From an uncultured Bacteroidales bacterium (GTDB lineage: Bacteria; Bacteroidota; Bacteroidia; Bacteroidales; F082), in the NCBI GenBank assembly GCA_900317155.1, contig ONFO01000038.1, forward strand, positions 1 through 35,173: 35,173 nt of DNA, written 5' to 3'. Every line of letters begins with the position of its first letter. Position 1 is the first letter of the stretch. This document shows positions 23,321-29,796 of the stretch, piece by piece. Below the pieces are notes generated by a model. The model was not told the DNA's origin. It saw only the letters and a list, made by a program, of their open reading frames with translations, and made no database searches. The translations under genes were made by a program, and so were the position numbers.

Positions 23321-24300
23321 TCCGCTTTTCTCATTTTCCCATGTGTTTTCGCATATTTTCCTGTCGGAATCTTAATCTCATAACTATTGCCAGCTGATAT
23401 GGTCAGTGAGTTGCCGCGCAGCCAAGGATTGAAATACTTCAACATCTTGAGGTTGGTACCTTGTTCATAGGCAAAATCAATCAAACTTGGGATGGACTTG
23501 GTGACGGTGATGGTTTTGCATTCGTAAGGTTGATACCAACCGTTGTCACGGATTTGGAAACCGTATTTTTCTGGATTTTCAGTGATGAGTTTTAGGGCCA
23601 AGATACGGTAGACATAACGTTGCGTTTCCTCAGGCAACAGCATGTCATAATAGGAATCCACACGTTGTTCTTCAATTGTCTTGGAGATTCTTCCGTTGCC
23701 GCAGTTGAAGGCGGCTGCCGACAAGGTCCAGTCACCAAACTTCCTATATGAGTCTTTGAGATAACGACAGGCGGCCACGGTCTCTTTCTCCACATTGTAT
23801 CGCATATCCACTTCCTTGTTGATCTCCAGATCGTATTGTTTCCCGGTTCCTTCAAGGAATTGCCAGAAGCCTGTCGCTTTGGCTGGTGAAACGGCATTGG
23901 TGAGCGAGCTTTCAATCATCGCCAGATACTTGAAGTCTTCAGGAAGGCCATATTTTTCCATAATGGGCTCCATGATGGGAAACCATCGCGATGAGCGTTT
24001 CAATAATAACAAGGTGCTGGAATGCAGGTACGAGTTGACCAACAACTCACGTTCAAGACGTTCTCTGACAAAAAACAGGTCCAATGGTACCTCTTCACCG
24101 CAAAATGTCATCGTATCAGGTAACTCAATGTCATGAGTAATGTGGTCGATGTGGTCGAAGGAAAGGAATTCTTGGTCTGTGCCTTCATATTCTTCCAATT
24201 GCTCATCATTGGATTGGGCAAGTGAAAAAGTGACCGCTGCTGCCACACCTATTAATATAATAGCCATGCCGCAGGCGAGGAGGAGGTTTCTTGTTCTCAT
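23317..24300 (-). CDS. MltD-like lytic transglycosylase, 327 aa
   Basis: The start at 24300 (MRTRNLLLACGMAIILIGVAA) gives a membrane anchor or signal; the ATG at 24321 adds MKLEIHT. Residues about 105-230 are a soluble-lytic-transglycosylase domain: YGLPEDFKYLAMIESSL with catalytic Glu130, ATGFWQFLEGTGKQYDL, AACRYLKDSY, and AAAFNCGNGRISK (NCGNG 199-203). The C-terminus (ITVTKSIPSLIDFAYEQGTN...EIKIPTG) looks like one degenerate LysM domain. It cleaves peptidoglycan to 1,6-anhydro products, in the periplasm or at the outer membrane. It shares an ATGA overlap with uvrA, an unusual pairing of wall and repair genes. Confidence 0.92.
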   Translation of the reverse strand: MRTRNLLLACGMAIILIGVAAAVTFSLAQSNDEQLEEYEGTDQEFLSFDHIDHITHDIELPDTMTFCGEEVPLDLFFVRERLERELLVNSYLHSSTLLLLKRSSRWFPIMEPIMEKYGLPEDFKYLAMIESSLTNAVSPAKATGFWQFLEGTGKQYDLEINKEVDMRYNVEKETVAACRYLKDSYRKFGDWTLSAAAFNCGNGRISKTIEEQRVDSYYDMLLPEETQRYVYRILALKLITENPEKYGFQIRDNGWYQPYECKTITVTKSIPSLIDFAYEQGTNLKMLKYFNPWLRGNSLTISAGNSYEIKIPTGKYAKTHGKMRKAE

Positions 24301-24344
24301 AGTATGTATTTCAAGTTTCAAATTTCAAGATTTTATGATAGGGT

Positions 24345-24475
24345 TTCCCTACGGGAATGGAGTGTTGTTGTTTGTTTTATGGGCGGCGGCAAGAAAATCA
24401 TATGCTGTGTAGGCTTCATGTGCCGCCGCATATTAAAACTATGCCTCACTCCATTCCCCAAAGGGGAATCTCTTC
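24345..24475. repeat. Nested inverted-repeat element between transglycosylase and rfbC genes
   Basis: Outer arms GGGAATGGAGTG (24353-24364) and CACTCCATTCCC (24447-24458) and inner arms GCGGCGGCA (24383-24391) and TGCCGCCGC (24421-24429) pair perfectly. Each end also carries a small hairpin (TTCCC/GGGAA at left, ATTCCCC/GGGGAAT at right). The whole could fold into one long structured stem of about 130 bases. It resembles a small non-coding mobile or palindromic element; no coding sequence is inside. Confidence 0.65.
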
Positions 24476-24485
24476 TCCACTTCAA

Positions 24486-25028
24486 CTAAAACGGAGTAAT
24501 AAAGTCCCTAAACATCGGCGATACCTTGTCTTTCTCCGACAGAATAGGATTGTCGATGTCCCAGTTGATACTGAGGTCGGGGTCGTTCCAGCGAATGCTG
24601 CCTTCTGAGGCTTTGTTGTAGACATTAGTGCATTTGTAGGTAAACACCGAATGGTCTTCGAGACAGACGAAGCCATGTGCGAAGCCTTCCGGAATCCAAT
24701 ACATCAGCTTGTTGCTTTCGGTTAAAACGACGGATTCCCAATGCCCGTATGTGGGTGAGCCTTTACGCAAGTCAACGACGACATCCCTCACAGCGCCTTT
24801 CACCACGCGCACCAGCTTGCCTTGGGCAAAAGGAGGCTTCTGGAAATGCAGTCCGCGCAGCACACCTTGCATAGACTGCGATTCGTTGTCCTGCACGAAG
24901 GTCATATCCAGACCGTGTTCCAAGAAACGCTCCTTGTTGTAGCTTTCAAAAAAATAGCCACGTTCATCTATGAACACGTCAGGCTTGATGATGAGCAGGT
25001 CTTTTATCTTGGTTTCTATTATTTCCAT
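24486..25028 (-). CDS. rfbC: dTDP-4-dehydrorhamnose 3,5-epimerase (RfbC/RmlC)
   Basis: The start at 25028 (MEIIETKIKDLLIIKPDVFI) gives 180 aa, the usual family length; the upstream in-frame ATG at 25112 lies in a repeat. Motifs of the cupin epimerase are visible: DERGYFFESYN, the catalytic-His segment GVLRGLHFQ (His61), VVKGAVRDVVVDLRKGSPTYG, WIPEGFAHGF, and Tyr131 in FTYKCTN. It makes dTDP-L-rhamnose precursor for surface polysaccharide. It stands alone rather than in an rmlABCD cluster, with an inverted-repeat element downstream and a GAATGCTGAAT repeat upstream. Confidence 0.95.
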   Translation of the reverse strand: MEIIETKIKDLLIIKPDVFIDERGYFFESYNKERFLEHGLDMTFVQDNESQSMQGVLRGLHFQKPPFAQGKLVRVVKGAVRDVVVDLRKGSPTYGHWESVVLTESNKLMYWIPEGFAHGFVCLEDHSVFTYKCTNVYNKASEGSIRWNDPDLSINWDIDNPILSEKDKVSPMFRDFITPF

Positions 25029-25057
25029 GGTAATAATAATTTGGAATACTGAATGAG

Positions 25058-25114
25058 GAATGCTGAATGAGGCAAAGCCCAGCTGCGCATCGCGACATTC
25101 AGCATTCAGCATTC
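25058..25114. repeat. GAATGCTGAAT inverted repeat upstream of rfbC
   Basis: GAATGCTGAAT (25058-25068) is complementary to ATTCAGCATTC (25097-25107), and the latter repeats in overlap at 25104-25114. The arms belong to short-period GAATGCT/GAATGAG runs. It lies in the 97-base spacer between lpdA and rfbC and could fold as a hairpin. Confidence 0.55.
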
Positions 25115-25125
25115 ATAATCCCGCA

Positions 25126-26517
25126 TTAAAGATGAACGCATTCACCATACGCAGCAGCCGCAGCCTCCATAATGCCTTCCGACATGGTGGGGTGGGGGAA
25201 CACAGCATGGATGATGTCTTCGCCCTTGGCACCCAGCTCACGGCAGAGCACAGCAGCAGCTACCATTTCAGTCACGTTGTCGCCGACCATGTGGCAGCCC
25301 AGCCAGTCGCCGGTCTTGGCGTCGAAGACGACCTTGATGAAGCCGTCGCGGTTACCGGCAGCGGTGGCCTTGCCCGAGGCGGTGAAGGGGAACTTGCCAA
25401 TCTTCACCTCATAGCCTGCTGCGATGGCCTTCGCTTCGCTCAAGCCGACAGAGGCGATTTCAGGTGTGGTGTAGGTGCAGCCAGGAATGTTGGCGTAATT
25501 GAGCGGCTTGGGGTCGAGGCCACAGAGCTTCTCCACGCAGATGGTGGCTTCGTGGTCTGCCTTGTGGGCCAAGGCGGGGCCATGCACGATGTCGCCGATG
25601 GCATAGATGCCTGGCACGTTGGTGCGATACCATTCGTCCACATTGATTTTGCCGCGCTCGGTGGTGATGCCTAATTCTTCAAGGCCGAGGTTGTCGATAT
25701 TGGTCTGCACGCCCACAGCGCTGAGGACGATGTCGGCTTCAACGGTCTTCTCGCCTTTCTTCGTGGCGATGGTGCAAACGCATTTCTCACCTGTCGTGTC
25801 GACGTGGGTCACCGAGGCATCAGTCATCACGGTCATCTTCAGCTTCTTGAAGGCACGTTCCACTTGCTTAGAGACTTCCTCGTCTTCGTTCGGGACCACG
25901 TTGGGCAGGAATTCGACTAAAGTCACCTTCACACCCATCGAGGTGAAGAAGAAAGCGAACTCTGAGCCGATGGCGCCCGAGCCGACGACTACCATGCTCT
26001 CTGGCAGTTTGTCGAGAACCAAAGCTTGGCGGTAACCAATGATCTTTTTGCCGTCGATAGGCAATGCAGGCAGTTCGCGAACGCGTGAGCCGGTGGCCAA
26101 AATGATGTGGTCGGCTTCGTAGAGGTTCTTGTTGCCTTCAGCGTCGGTCACTTCCACTTGTTTGTCGGCGGTCAGTTTGCCGTAGCCAGCGATGACATCT
26201 ACATTATTCTTCTTGAGGAGGTATTGCACACCCTTGCTCATGGTGTCGGCCACACCACGGCTGCGAGCCACCACGGCCTCCATGTCGGGTTTCACTTCGC
26301 CTTCCACTTTGATGCCGTAGTTCTCGGCATGATTAATATAGGTGTAGACCTGCGCGCTCTTCAGCAGGGCTTTTGTGGGGATGCAACCCCAGTTGAGGCA
26401 GATGCCGCCCACTTCGGCCTTCTCGACCACGGCGGTCTTCTTTCCAAGTTGTGATGCTCTGATGGCAGCCACATAGCCTCCCGGGCCGCTGCCGATAACG
26501 ATGACGTCGTATTTCAT
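25126..26517 (-). CDS. lpdA: Dihydrolipoyl dehydrogenase (E3)
   Basis: The start at 26517 (MKYDVIVIGSGPGGYVAAIR) places the FAD-binding GxGxxG motif at residues 9-14 as expected; the upstream in-frame ATG at 26586 is less likely. Product length is 463 aa. The redox-active pair Cys40/Cys45 lies in GGICLNWGCIPTKA. The NAD-binding motif is MVVVGSGAIGSEFAFFF, the second FAD motif is GIYAIGDIV, and the C-terminal catalytic HPTMSE has His442 and Glu447. It reoxidises lipoamide in 2-oxoacid dehydrogenase or glycine-cleavage complexes; the partner genes are not here. It is divergent from the FISUMP-like gene. Confidence 0.96.
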   Translation of the reverse strand: MKYDVIVIGSGPGGYVAAIRASQLGKKTAVVEKAEVGGICLNWGCIPTKALLKSAQVYTYINHAENYGIKVEGEVKPDMEAVVARSRGVADTMSKGVQYLLKKNNVDVIAGYGKLTADKQVEVTDAEGNKNLYEADHIILATGSRVRELPALPIDGKKIIGYRQALVLDKLPESMVVVGSGAIGSEFAFFFTSMGVKVTLVEFLPNVVPNEDEEVSKQVERAFKKLKMTVMTDASVTHVDTTGEKCVCTIATKKGEKTVEADIVLSAVGVQTNIDNLGLEELGITTERGKINVDEWYRTNVPGIYAIGDIVHGPALAHKADHEATICVEKLCGLDPKPLNYANIPGCTYTTPEIASVGLSEAKAIAAGYEVKIGKFPFTASGKATAAGNRDGFIKVVFDAKTGDWLGCHMVGDNVTEMVAAAVLCRELGAKGEDIIHAVFPHPTMSEGIMEAAAAAYGECVHL

Positions 26518-26646
26518 ATTTCGTTTGTTTTTGATGATTTTCTTTGAAACTGCGAAATTACGAAAAATTCTGCAATCGGCAATCATTCGGAAATACCGAA
26601 TAGTTAAATAAACGCCTCTTTTTCTTTCGTCAATCCAAATATTTTT

Positions 26647-26655
26647 TATTTTTGC
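26647..26655 (+). promoter_or_regulatory. Candidate -7 element for the FISUMP-like gene
   Basis: TATTTTTGC matches TAnnTTTG plus C, 27 bases upstream of the ATG at 26683. The surrounding sequence is A/T-rich, so some chance matching is possible. Confidence 0.45.
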
Positions 26656-26682
26656 CCTTTGAAATCTCTAAATAAACTCAAT

Positions 26683-27660
26683 ATGAAGAAATTAATAAAA
26701 TTTGCATCTGTATTGATGCTCGCAGCGACGATGGTCTTTGCCGCAGGCTGCACGAAACCCGATGAACCGAACAACGGCGGAAACAACAACGGAGGTGGTA
26801 ACAATGGCGGCGAGACCCCCGAGGTGCCGACAGCTCCTACAGGGGCTATTGACGGCAAGTTCAGTATCAACGCGACTGGAGGCAAAGTCTATTTTGCGAA
26901 GGGCAACCTTCAGTATCAGGCTTCTACAAACACATTCCGTTTTGCTGAGCATCAATGGAATTACGTTGGTGGTTCAACCTTAGAAAACCAATTAGGTAAT
27001 GTTGAAGGTAGCGACAACTGTCTCGTCTCCAGCACTTATGAAGGATGGATTGACTTGTTCTGCTATGGCACCAGTGGGTGGAATGGGGGTGCTGCGTATT
27101 GTCGGCCTTATGATTATTCCGTCTCGCCGAATGGTTTTCTTTCCTATAGTCTTACGGGCGATTATGCCAATGCGGACTGGGGCGTTTATAATCCCATCAG
27201 CAACGGCGGTAATCAAGCTGGTATGTGGCGTACGTTGACCAATGACGAATGGGAATACATCATCAATGGTCGAAGCAGTGAAATCAGATATGCCAAGGCA
27301 CAGGTGAATGGCGTGAATGGCCTTATCCTCGTTCCCGACGACTGGAATAACTCAGTGTATGAGCTGAAAAAAGTGAATGAAGTAAACACAAGCTGGGATG
27401 TCAACACGATAAGCCTTTCCCTTTGGGAAAACACATTGGAACCTGCTGGATGCGTGTTTTTGCCCAATGCGGGTCATCGCAACATTGGTTCCGTAGTACT
27501 TGTAACCGAAACCAAAGGCTATGGGAATTATTGGACTTCTACAGTTAAGGAAGACAATCGTTCAGTATATGTAGTTGGCATCTATTGGCAAGGACCACAT
27601 TTAGGCACTGCATGGGCATACAGTGGATATTCTGTACGCCTAGTGCGGGATGTGCAGTAA
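26683..27660 (+). CDS. Lipoprotein with FISUMP-like domain, 325 aa
   Basis: The start at 26683 gives MKKLIKFASVLMLAATMVFA then AGC (Cys23), a lipoprotein signal. It is followed by a flexible Asn/Gly linker (NNGGNNNGGGNNGG, about residues 31-44). The body (from about residue 60) has the aromatic, Gly-rich pattern of the Fibrobacter-major-paralogue / formylglycine-like fold: KVYFAKGNLQYQAST, WRTLTNDEWEYIINGR, LILVPDDWN, CVFLPNAGHRN, YGNYWTSTV and the terminal YSVRLVRDV. Such lipoproteins are exposed on the cell surface or periplasm in Bacteroidota; ligands are unknown. It is a single gene with a terminator after it. Confidence 0.88.
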   Translation: MKKLIKFASVLMLAATMVFAAGCTKPDEPNNGGNNNGGGNNGGETPEVPTAPTGAIDGKFSINATGGKVYFAKGNLQYQASTNTFRFAEHQWNYVGGSTLENQLGNVEGSDNCLVSSTYEGWIDLFCYGTSGWNGGAAYCRPYDYSVSPNGFLSYSLTGDYANADWGVYNPISNGGNQAGMWRTLTNDEWEYIINGRSSEIRYAKAQVNGVNGLILVPDDWNNSVYELKKVNEVNTSWDVNTISLSLWENTLEPAGCVFLPNAGHRNIGSVVLVTETKGYGNYWTSTVKEDNRSVYVVGIYWQGPHLGTAWAYSGYSVRLVRDVQ

Positions 27661-27684
27661 GGTTTACCGACCTTCAATAAGAAA

Positions 27685-27858
27685 TCAGCCCTCGGAAGGA
27701 AAGCTTTCGGGGGTTGAGTTTTTGTCGGTCTCCTCTGTAAGCGTTTCGGTTTTTTGTTTTCGCTCGCTAATCCGTTTAATCACTTTGGCCAAAACCGCCC
27801 AAAGCACAAAAAAGGCCACTACACCGACAATCCAAACGACCAATAATTCTGTAACCAT
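27685..27858 (-). CDS. Small single-pass membrane protein, 57 aa
   Basis: The ATG at 27858 (MVTELLVVWIVGVVAFFVLW) gives one transmembrane helix followed by a basic (KVIKRISERKQK) then acidic/Ser/Thr tail (TETLTEETDKNSTPES). The upstream TTG at 27888 is not used here because a -7 promoter motif overlaps it. No family is recognised. The topology (N-out helix, cytoplasmic tail) follows the positive-inside rule. Its 3' end overlaps the terminator hairpin of the convergent lipoprotein gene. The translation start, promoter spacing and clean helix support a real gene despite its size. Confidence 0.65.
   Translation of the reverse strand: MVTELLVVWIVGVVAFFVLWAVLAKVIKRISERKQKTETLTEETDKNSTPESFPSEG
27686..27722 (+). 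terminator. Hairpin terminator after the FISUMP-like gene
   Basis: The arms at 27686-27698 and 27704-27716 pair over 13 positions with three G-U wobbles, then GAGTTTTTG supplies a T-run. The hairpin overlaps the coding end of the small membrane protein on the other strand. Confidence 0.6.
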
Positions 27859-27876
27859 AATGTTCACATTGTGGGC

Positions 27877-27885
27877 GCAAAGGTA
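27877..27885 (-). promoter_or_regulatory. Candidate -7 element for the small membrane protein
   Basis: The minus strand reads TACCTTTGC, matching TAnnTTTG plus C, 19 bases upstream of the ATG at 27858. It overlaps the alternative TTG start, which argues against that start. Confidence 0.55.
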
Positions 27886-27946
27886 CAAAATCGGCGCGAC
27901 ATATTAATATAAGGTGTAAAAAAGTGCCCGTCAGACGACCAAAATG

Positions 27947-27977
27947 TTGTAAGTTCCGAAATAATCCCTATCTTTGC
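27947..27977 (+). promoter_or_regulatory. Promoter for the 110-aa gene
   Basis: A TTG (27947-27949) and TATCTTTGC (27969-27977) are separated by 19 bases, fitting the Bacteroidota -33/-7 arrangement, 24 bases before the ATG at 28002. Confidence 0.6.
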
Positions 27978-28001
27978 ACCATCATCTAAAACAGAACAAC
28001 C

Positions 28002-28334
28002 ATGAATTACGACGCCAATCCCGTACATCTCCTCTACAATAACGAGGAACTCAGAGACAGAATCAATATGGTGATGGATAGCCGCGATCATACCACGGGC
28101 ATCACTTTTGTCAACCTATGTTACCAGCTCATACAGGTAGCCTTCCAAGAGAATAAGGTGAAGAAAGCCGACGAAAACACCACCATCACGAGCGAAGAAC
28201 TGGCTCCCGAGGAGCAGGTGCGCGTGAGTCGCATCTTGTGGGAACTCATCTGGGATCATAAGATTTTCCTCCTCTTCGGCCGTAGCGAACTGCTCGGATT
28301 GAGCAACGGCGAGGACCGTTTCGTGAAGTATTAG
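28002..28334 (+). CDS. Conserved-looking hypothetical protein, 110 aa
   Basis: I do not recognise this protein. It is acidic and mostly helical (LLYNNEELRDRINMVMDSRD, FVNLCYQLIQVAFQENKVKK, EEQVRVSRILWELIWDHKIF). It has no signal peptide or membrane helix, so it is probably a soluble cytoplasmic protein. Supporting evidence that it is real: a well-spaced promoter upstream, an ATG close to it, codon use like its neighbours and no overlapping alternative. It lies between the divergent small membrane gene and the ribosomal operon; its stop is 12 bases before the 16-bp inverted repeat at 28346-28437. Confidence 0.75.
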   Translation: MNYDANPVHLLYNNEELRDRINMVMDSRDHTTGITFVNLCYQLIQVAFQENKVKKADENTTITSEELAPEEQVRVSRILWELIWDHKIFLLFGRSELLGLSNGEDRFVKY

Positions 28335-28345
28335 AATAGGTTTTG

Positions 28346-28437
28346 GAAATCGACCGTCTATGTCATTCCAGCGCTGAAATATGCGAGGGAGGGAAATCGA
28401 AGATTCGACGAAAGTCAATCTATAGACGGTCGATTTC
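28346..28437. repeat. 16-bp perfect inverted repeat with 60-base centre
   Basis: GAAATCGACCGTCTAT (28346-28361) and ATAGACGGTCGATTTC (28422-28437) are exact complements. The centre has its own small structure (TCGAA/TTCGA-type around 28398-28408). There is no T-run, so it is not a simple terminator. It has the size and shape of a miniature inverted-repeat element or a structured 3' UTR. Confidence 0.75.
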
Positions 28438-28609
28438 GTGTCATATAGGTGTCTTTTTCGACAAAAACACGTTGAGAAAGACGCTTTTTTTATGCAAAAG
28501 CATAAGTTTTCAACATATTTAAATTACTGAAATACAGATAAATAAGTATTGATATCAACATTTTTTCCAAATATTTTCAAAAAAGTGCGCGGCGTATTGA
28601 AAAATGTTG
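28438..28609. other. A/T-rich gene-free stretch before the str operon promoter
   Basis: No gene is visible. The sequence is A/T-rich, with a small hairpin TATGC/GCATA-like at about 28491-28503 and A/T tracts (TTTTTTCCAAATATTTTC) just before the promoter that may act as an activating upstream region. Confidence 0.35.
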
Positions 28610-28618
28610 TACTTTTGC
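28610..28618 (+). promoter_or_regulatory. -7 element of the ribosomal operon
   Basis: TACTTTTGC matches TAnnTTTG plus C and lies about 275 bases before rpsL, the first gene of the block. A clear TTTG -33 box is not seen; upstream A-rich sequence may compensate. Confidence 0.6.
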
Positions 28619-28624
28619 ACCCGC

Positions 28625-28892
28625 TGAATTGAATGAGGGCTTGCCCTTGAAAATGATATAGTTAAGGAACCTGATAAGTTAAACGTAATAGGTTTCTACA
28701 CGATGTGACGCCAAAATCAAGCGTTCTTATAATGTCACAGCGTGGGTTTATAGACTTCTAAGCCGTCCATGGCTTATTGTGTTTCCCTGACTACATCTTG
28801 AAAGCGCTGCCCTCGGCCAGTTTGGTATGAGTTTGTAAATAATTCCTAATCAAAGGATTGAATAACTAACAAATTAACCTAACAAATTAAAA
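28625..28892 (+). promoter_or_regulatory. Long structured 5' leader of rpsL
   Basis: About 270 non-coding bases separate the promoter from rpsL. Visible stems: AGGG/CCCT (28636-28647), AACCT/AGGTT (28668-28672 with 28690-28694), TGTGAC/GTCACA (28704-28709 with 28734-28739), TAAGCC/GGCTTA (28759-28764 with 28771-28776) and CTGCC/GG-CAG (28807-28820). Such leaders upstream of ribosomal operons commonly bind a ribosomal protein for feedback control; S7 or S12 would be candidates. I do not recognise a described family. Confidence 0.5.
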
Positions 28893-29279
28893 ATGCCGAC
28901 TATTCAACAATTAGTGCGCAAAGGGCGCCAAAAATTGATCGACAAGAGCAAGTCGCCTGCATTGGATGCCAGTCCGCAACGTCGCGGTGTGTGCGTGCGT
29001 GTTTACACGACGACCCCCAAGAAGCCTAACTCAGCTATGCGTAAGGTCGCTAGGGTTCGTCTGACCAACCAAAAGGAGGTCAACGCCTACATCCCCGGTG
29101 AGGGCCACAACTTGCAGGAACACAGCATTGTTATGATCAGAGGAGGTCGTGTTAAGGATTTGCCGGGCGTTCGTTATCACATCATTAGAGGTGCTTTGGA
29201 TACCTCTGGTGTTGATGGCCGCCGCCAACGCAGGTCTAAGTACGGTGCTAAACGACCCAAACAAGCCGCAAAGAAATAA
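28893..29279 (+). CDS. rpsL: 30S ribosomal protein S12
   Basis: The 128-aa protein starts [20 protein letters not shown] and has the invariant S12 loop [18 protein letters not shown] (Lys43 and Lys44) and [17 protein letters not shown]. It sits at the decoding centre of the small subunit. The lysines whose changes give streptomycin resistance in other bacteria are the normal, sensitive ones here (seen; the resistance link is family knowledge). It heads the operon, after the long leader. The C-terminal tail ([15 protein letters not shown]) is basic, as usual. Confidence 0.98.
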   Translation: MPTIQQLVRKGRQKLIDKSKSPALDASPQRRGVCVRVYTTTPKKPNSAMRKVARVRLTNQKEVNAYIPGEGHNLQEHSIVMIRGGRVKDLPGVRYHIIRGALDTSGVDGRRQRRSKYGAKRPKQAAKK

Positions 29280-29310
29280 CGATTAGTCAAAACAGAAAGA
29301 CTTAAAAGAC

Positions 29311-29778
29311 ATGAGAAAAGCTAAACCAAAGAAGAGAATTATCCTTCCCGACCCGAAGTACGGTGATGTGCAAGTCACGAAGTTCGTGAACAACATCATG
29401 CTCAAGGGTAAGAAGAATTTGGCTTATCAGATTTTCTACGAAGCAATGGACATCGTTGAAAGTAAGCTCAACGAAAATCCAGTTGAGGTATGGAAAAAGG
29501 CCTTGGCCAACGTTACTCCTCAAGTGGAAGTAAGAAGCCGTCGTATTGGTGGTGCTACCTTCCAGATTCCTTCAGAAATCCGTCCTGCCCGTAAGCAGAG
29601 CATCGGTATGAAGAACCTGATCGGTTATGCCCGCAAACGTCACGAGAAATCGATGGCTCTGAAGCTCGCTTCGGAAATCATGGCAGCTTACAAGGAAGAA
29701 GGTTCTGCATTCAAGAAGAAAGAAGAAATCCACAGAATGGCAGATGCCAACAAGGCATTCTCGCACTTCAGATTCTAA
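29311..29778 (+). CDS. rpsG: 30S ribosomal protein S7
   Basis: The 155-aa protein has the S7 signatures [40 protein letters not shown] and [16 protein letters not shown]7 starts assembly of the 30S head by binding the 3' domain of 16S rRNA; in E. coli it also represses the str operon, so it is the first candidate to act on the long leader here. It is 31 bases after rpsL and 18 bases before fusA. Confidence 0.98.
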   Translation: MRKAKPKKRIILPDPKYGDVQVTKFVNNIMLKGKKNLAYQIFYEAMDIVESKLNENPVEVWKKALANVTPQVEVRSRRIGGATFQIPSEIRPARKQSIGMKNLIGYARKRHEKSMALKLASEIMAAYKEEGSAFKKKEEIHRMADANKAFSHFRF

Positions 29779-29796
29779 TAGGAGAGATCAGGAATT

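Noticed and set aside
28346-28437. Terminator of the 110-aa gene
   Set aside because: A 60-base centre and no T-run make intrinsic termination unlikely.
28625-28892. tRNA or known riboswitch in the rpsL leader
   Set aside because: No cloverleaf or T-loop pattern and no riboswitch core that I recognise.
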